From Podospora pseudocomata (Eukaryota; Ascomycota; Sordariomycetes; Sordariales; Podosporaceae): a stretch of DNA of 64,000 nt. Below, piece after piece: positions 59,301-64,000 of the stretch. A program made the position numbers and the translations under genes. How positions within the stretch are numbered: the stretch's first letter is position 1; the number at the start of each line of letters is the position of its first letter. The DNA lies in contig NC_085888.1 in assembly GCF_035222375.1 (NCBI RefSeq), positions 3,162,001 through 3,226,000 of the forward strand, written 5' to 3'. The notes under the pieces were generated by a model. That model made no database searches and was not told the origin of the DNA. It saw only the letters and a list, made by a program, of their open reading frames with translations.

Positions 59301-60095
59301 TTAAAATGCGAGTCGCAAATACTGAGCGCTGTATCTGGTGAAAGGAATCAGAGATTGTAACCACAAGAAAATCCGACCACCCAATGGCAGATTCCTGACA
59401 CCATCGAGGGTGCACAAGGGATGAGCCTCGAGCAATGTTAAGCCCGGATGAACCTTCTCCAGATTCTTCGGCTTGTCAGATGTCCACCTCAGCTTCGCCT
59501 TTGTGTGCTTGATGGAGCCGACGAGTCTCTCGATAAGGGTTGTGTACCAGTTGGTAATGTCAAATATCAGCTCCCCCGTCTTGAAATGGCCACACAAATC
59601 GGCAATCATGGCCTCGCCCTCTGAGGTGGTGAGATACGGCACGAGACCCTCGATGACAATAATGGTTGGCCGGTCATTTTGGAGGGATTGTATAAAGGCC
59701 GAATCGAGGGCAGAGCCCGCCATGAGGCTGTATTGGTTGGCCCTCGACGGTTCTGGCATGAACTCCCGCCGTAAATCTACAACATCTGGGAGATCGACGT
59801 CAATCCAACGAACGCTGTCGCCCCATGAAATCCGGTGTGGGCGAGTGTCGAGCCCGCAAGCTAAGTGGATGACGTTGGCATGAGAGTGTCGGGTGAGAAA
59901 GTCGCGTATCCATTTGTCAAACAGCGCTGACCGAAGGCCTATGACGCCAGCAACAAGGGAACCAACTTGAAGTCTATCGAAGTCGTAATCGATCTGCTCG
60001 ACGACAGCTGCTGCCAAGCTGTCACCTAGAAGTTGTCGAGCCTTTAGAGTGACGAAAAGCGTCTGTTCCGTGCTGCTTAGCTTGTCGGGCTGCAT
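59301..60095 (-). CDS. LCM-family SAM-dependent O-methyltransferase (TcmP/Ppm1-like)
   Basis: This intronless gene encodes 264 residues starting MQPDKLSSTEQTLF. The leucine carboxyl methyltransferase fold is supported by the SAM-binding block VIHLACGLDTRPHRI (GLDTR), the acidic WIDVDLPDV, and IVIEGLVPYL, which matches the EGL-x-x-YL motif. This group includes polyketide O-methyltransferases such as TcmP as well as protein phosphatase methyltransferases. The short length and lack of Ppm1-specific blocks favour a small-molecule substrate. A TATATA element lies about 105 bases upstream. The C-terminus ends RYSAQYLRLAF. Confidence 0.88.
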   Translation of the reverse strand: MQPDKLSSTEQTLFVTLKARQLLGDSLAAAVVEQIDYDFDRLQVGSLVAGVIGLRSALFDKWIRDFLTRHSHANVIHLACGLDTRPHRISWGDSVRWIDVDLPDVVDLRREFMPEPSRANQYSLMAGSALDSAFIQSLQNDRPTIIVIEGLVPYLTTSEGEAMIADLCGHFKTGELIFDITNWYTTLIERLVGSIKHTKAKLRWTSDKPKNLEKVHPGLTLLEAHPLCTLDGVRNLPLGGRIFLWLQSLIPFTRYSAQYLRLAF

Positions 60096-60808
60096 GGCGG
60101 AATCTTGAAGTTTTGTCTTGGCGGCAATGATGTTTGGTCGATACGAAGCCTGAGCATCTGGAAGGAAATCAGCGGGGTAATCTTTTTATCAGGTGTCTAT
60201 ATAACAGTACTATAGTGGAAGCCGGGCGCATTTTGAGATTAGCTAATCTACTGTGCAACGCAGTACAACCATGCAGTGATCATTATCAATACATCCCGAG
60301 ATCGATGTTGAAGAACCAGTCCTGTGAAAGGTGGGGCAGTTCCTCCGATGCAACAACTGGAAAACCGGAACACGGCACGCCTCTCGCCAGCAAAGCACAA
60401 TGTCGAGCTCACGGATTGGAAATCAAATTGTTGCAACCTCTTCACGAGCAGCCAGCCACAATCATATGGCGTCCAAATTGGGATTTTTACCCCACCATGC
60501 CCTCCTCCAAGGGCTCGGCATAGCCCAATAGCGCCCCCCCTGATCGCCAGGCATGACCCTTGTTTAGGCGTGGGATATGTCGTGCGACAGCCCTGCTAGC
60601 AAGTGACAGTTCGCAGGTGGGGATATTCCCTCGCTAACCCAATCACAGGCGCAGCATCTCCCGAATATTAATGCACGATGTAACCATAACGAGGCTGCCA
60701 CAATTCATCGCGACGCCAAACACGGATTCAACTTTTCATCTCGAGATCACCCTTATCTACGACTTTAGTCCACCTGTCGTCGACGGAATTTGGGCTCTCA
60801 AGTTCAAC
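60096..60808. other. Intergenic region before the ankyrin/CorA-like gene
   Basis: Leader and promoter sequence. No other gene is supported. Confidence 0.4.
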
Positions 60809-63800
60809 ATGGCATCATCTCTACCGCCAGATAGTCTATCCACCGCTAACCCAGAGACGACCCATCATCCAAGCAGTCCTCATGCCGAGGTTGTCCCAGC
60901 AACCCCCAGCGTCGCGCTTACAGCGGTAGATGACGACACAGAATTTCCAAACTTGACCCAGGATTCGAGGGTCGATACGGGCGAGAGTGGATCTGGAAGG
61001 AGGACTATATTGCTTTCTGGTTGGAATCGCCTCACAAGGAGGCCATCTGTTGCAGCCGCTTCCGTCCCAAGACCTTCATCGATATTGCAACATGAAGAAT
61101 CGTCGCCCACGCCATCCCGACGCGGGGAGATACAACCTGGCGGGGATTTTGAAGAGAAGACAGCCGTCGAGGTGGAAACTGGGACCATCGGAGGCGGCAA
61201 CCAGGTAGATGAACCACCTGCATCCAGCCAGGTACGAGTTTCGGTCATCATGAACTCGTCGCGCGTCTGCTAATGCACAGGGGCATGCTCCAGGCAACCT
61301 ATACGTTGGCTCTTTACCCAGAAGGAATTCGCCCTAGAACTTCGGTCGACATCATTGCCGTCCATGACTTTGACGAGACGCCAGAGGATGCTTGGGTGAT
61401 GCCTGTCGAACGTCTCCTGAGCCCTGGGAGACCGGATGGCGAACGCGACAGGACCGCTTCCCCTGGACCTCAACGTATAAAGCTGATTGACAAAAAAGGC
61501 AAAGGGCCCGAGTTGCTGAATCCATCTGATGGAAACCCGAAATTAGACGCGAAACTACGGCCACCTGGCAAAGACTTCAAGGGGAGAGGGAGATCTTTGG
61601 AACCTTCGATGCGCTCATCATCTGAATTCGACATTCGCGGGCGGCCACGCGCAGTCAACTGGATTCGTGACTTTATACCCAACGATATCACCGACTCCAG
61701 AGTGCTATCTTTCAGTTACTCATCACCTACGTTTGTCAAGAAGACCGGAAGTTGGGCGGAATATGTGGAAAACGCAGCAAAAACCCTCCTGGAACGCATT
61801 GTAGGCTCAAGACAGTTATTCTTCCAGCGAGGGGTCCCAATAGTTTTCATTGGGTCAGGCTTCGGCGGTATCGTCATTCAAAAGGCGATTGCCCTAGCTA
61901 CCAAACAAAACGACACCGCTTCGTTATCTTTGGATGACATCTTCCAGGTTATCTTTTTGGATACACCCTTCCCAGAGCCCGATGAGCCTCAGACCCCGGA
62001 CAGGTTCAAGAGCTGGTTTCCCAAAAACACAAACGTCAGGATGTCCCGTATCCTCCTAGAGATCGAAACCCGCGACAAGGAGTCTGAGCTGGTGGAGGAT
62101 GTTTGGAATGAATACCAGGGATCTCAAAAGGAGTTGGCTCGTGGATTGGAGACAACTTGGCTGTACTCACAAGCTCGCGTCCAACAGGGTGATTCTGATA
62201 ATATGTCACTGTGCAAGGTAGGTGAGCCACGAGGATGGCAGTTACAGATGCAAAACTGATGCGTGTGTAGGACGAGGACGAATATCGCGCTTCGATCAAA
62301 GGTGTCACCTTCACGTCAGTTGCCATATATCGACATCGGCGACTGGCACGGATGGGCGATACGCAAGATTACATCTACCAGACTATTCTTGCCAAGATGC
62401 AATCAACAATTCTCTACCAGGCCATCAAGTCCCGGAATGTCGAACTCGTCGAAAACATCCTGGACAGCAAGCCACGCTTGATATACAAGACGGAAAGTGG
62501 GCGTAATCCACTGCACATTGCATGCTTGATGGAACCTCCAAGCGATACAATTGTGACGCTCCTGATCAACGAGAGACCCGATGATACCACCGAGCCTGAC
62601 GACGGAGGTTCAACTCCACTGCACCACGCGGTCTTCAAGGCATGGTACAACGAGCCAGAAGAAGGCAGGGAACGGTCAGAGTACAGCGGCGTCATTCGTT
62701 ACTTGATGCGCAACATGCAACGAGAAGATCTCGACCTTCATGATAACGAGGGCCGCTCGCCTTGGGACTGGATCTGCGAAGACAGCACGGAATACTATTG
62801 CGGCTGCAACGGATCCGAGTGTGCTGCGACTTGGATTCGCGAGTTGAGAGAGAACCTGGAACCCATCAGAGGCCCTGCAATCACTCAAGATTATGACTTG
62901 CCCACAGAGCCCACACCTCCGACGCCTGACTCTTCACAATACATCGCTAGCTTCGTTGCAGAAGGGACTGTTAGCGAGTTCTACCATACGACTAATAAGA
63001 AGACAAAACGAGTGGAGGAACAGATCAATCTCAAGACGACAAGCGTTTATGACATGGTTTATGATGCCAACAAGCGCTGTGCTCGGACTCTTGAATCGTC
63101 CCGAAGGAAGGGGAAAGACAAGGATTTCCGTTGCAGATGGATTTTGCTGCCCGCAAACAATGCAAGTTCTCTTCTCACCTCCCCGTAGAAAACTAAACTA
63201 ATAATCCTGCGATGTTCAGGAGCAATGGCTATCTGTATGTTGAGTTTCCTGCCGCGCGCATCGAGACGGAAGATGCCTAGGTACTGACAATACCCCTTTC
63301 CAGGACCTTTTTCTCTCCATTGGAGTCCGCGATTCATCCATTACAGACCAAAGGCATGACGGTCTTACTATCTTCAACCGGTATATGAACCCGAGAGCCA
63401 AGAAGTACCAATTCACGAGATTTGTAAATGCACCACGACAGCTTGGAAGGGTTGACCAACAGTAACTAACGCAGAACAGAGTGTAGATTCATCCGAGGTT
63501 TCAGAATCACCGGGAAATCACTCTAGCCGCTTGCAGACAGTGGTAGAAGAGCCGTCCGGGTCTTCAGACAGCATAGCCGGGTCAACCTCTCGGCCACCGT
63601 TGCAGCCCGCAAAGCGTTCGAGTCAGAATCTGTCCAGCATAACATGGGCGATGTTGCCACCCGTCAATCTCGGGCACGCCGGTGGTGACAAAACGCTCGC
63701 GCTTTTTGTGAGTTTCTCTGGTCTCTTTCTAGCATGCTATTGATGGGGACTTGCTAACAAATGGAAGATGCCATACCTTGCCTACGAGAGCCACGATGGT

Positions 63801-64000
63801 CGCAAAAAGATGGCGGCCATGATCAATCGCGTAAATGACAATCGAACCAACGCGCCCCTGAGCCGCAGGGAGTCGGCATTGATCGATGGGTACATCCATG
63901 CTCACGATGTTCTACCACTACATTGCCGGCGCACATTGGATCAGTACTCTTACTACATGCTCGAAACCACAGAGCGGAGAGACAAAGACCAGGTCGTGTA
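60809..64000 (+). CDS. Pseudo-hydrolase, ankyrin and CorA-like fungal protein, 5' part
   Basis: Exons 60809-61231, 61294-62217, 62271-63161, 63220-63234, 63304-63423, 63480-63707 and 63768 onward stay in frame; the gene runs off the window. After a disordered 140-residue leader comes an alpha/beta-hydrolase-like domain: RTSVDIIAVHDFDE, DAWVM, then FIGSGFGGIVIQKA. The usual nucleophile elbow G-H-S-x-G is G-S-G-F-G-G here, with Gly at the Ser position, so the domain looks inactive. Ankyrin repeats follow (GRNPLHIACL, GSTPLHHAVF, NEGRSPWDW). The last exons begin the region that, in related fungal proteins, leads to a CorA-like C-terminal membrane part (LIDGYIHAHDV, LHCRRTLDQYSYYMLETT). Such proteins are common in fungal signalling and incompatibility gene sets. 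Confidence 0.85.

Noticed and set aside
59056-59415. 119-codon minus-strand frame overlapping the methyltransferase 3' end
   Set aside because: It reads fairly protein-like, but overlaps the methyltransferase in another frame and I see no splice that would join it.
56109-60095. Secondary-metabolite gene cluster
   Set aside because: No backbone synthase, transporter or dedicated regulator is visible, so calling it a cluster is not supported.

Overview
The window looks like nuclear DNA of a filamentous ascomycete, most likely a Sordariomycete and probably Sordariales. Genes are short and dense, with 47-73 nt GT-AG introns and CTNAC-type branch sites. Recognisable families include GH12 cellulase, Blm10, Mon2, Mms2/UEV, a mitochondrial stomatin, a fungal bZIP, and an ankyrin/CorA-like protein of fungal type. 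No transposon, viral relic, rRNA, origin or CRISPR array was recognised. The taxonomic placement is inferred from family content and intron style.

Layout: 0.4-1.3 kb, secreted GH12 glucanase. 1.9-3.4 kb, a doubtful small secreted ORF and a metallophosphoesterase. 4-5.2 kb, two small spliced genes. 5.2-7.9 kb, repeat-bearing non-coding DNA. 7.9-13.9 kb, proteasome activator Blm10. 14.4 kb, tRNA-Val(CAC). 15.0-22.0 kb, three minus-strand genes in a row: a trypsin-like protease-domain protein, a C-terminally membrane-anchored protein, and a Ser/Thr kinase with a coiled-coil tail. 23.5-25.5 kb, bZIP factor. 25.6-35.5 kb, a housekeeping block (LYR protein, Mms2-type UEV, Mon2, mitochondrial stomatin). 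36.2-41.7 kb, a single protein fusing the same protease domain to a kinase domain, divergently paired with a second membrane-anchored paralogue. 41.9-44.1 kb, a small five-exon gene of unknown function and a decayed relative. 46.9-52.4 kb, a giant kinase-like protein with a disordered tail. 52.4-56.1 kb, gene-poor DNA with a diverged duplicated segment. 56.1-60.1 kb, a NAPE-PLD-like hydrolase, a cupin and an LCM-type methyltransferase. 60.8 kb to the end, the 5' part of a protein with a pseudo-hydrolase domain, ankyrin repeats and the start of a CorA-like region.

The main candidate for a new system is the recurrence, about 15 kb apart, of protease domain + membrane-anchored protein + kinase: once as three adjacent genes, once as a fused protease-kinase beside a divergent anchored protein. 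The two protease domains share an N-terminal region, a TWCG motif, an intact His-Asp-Ser triad and the segment after the Ser. The two anchored proteins share their C-terminal halves and membrane anchor. This suggests a membrane-linked proteolysis/phosphorylation signalling module, perhaps in fungal self/non-self or stress responses. The homology is read from the sequence; the function is inference.
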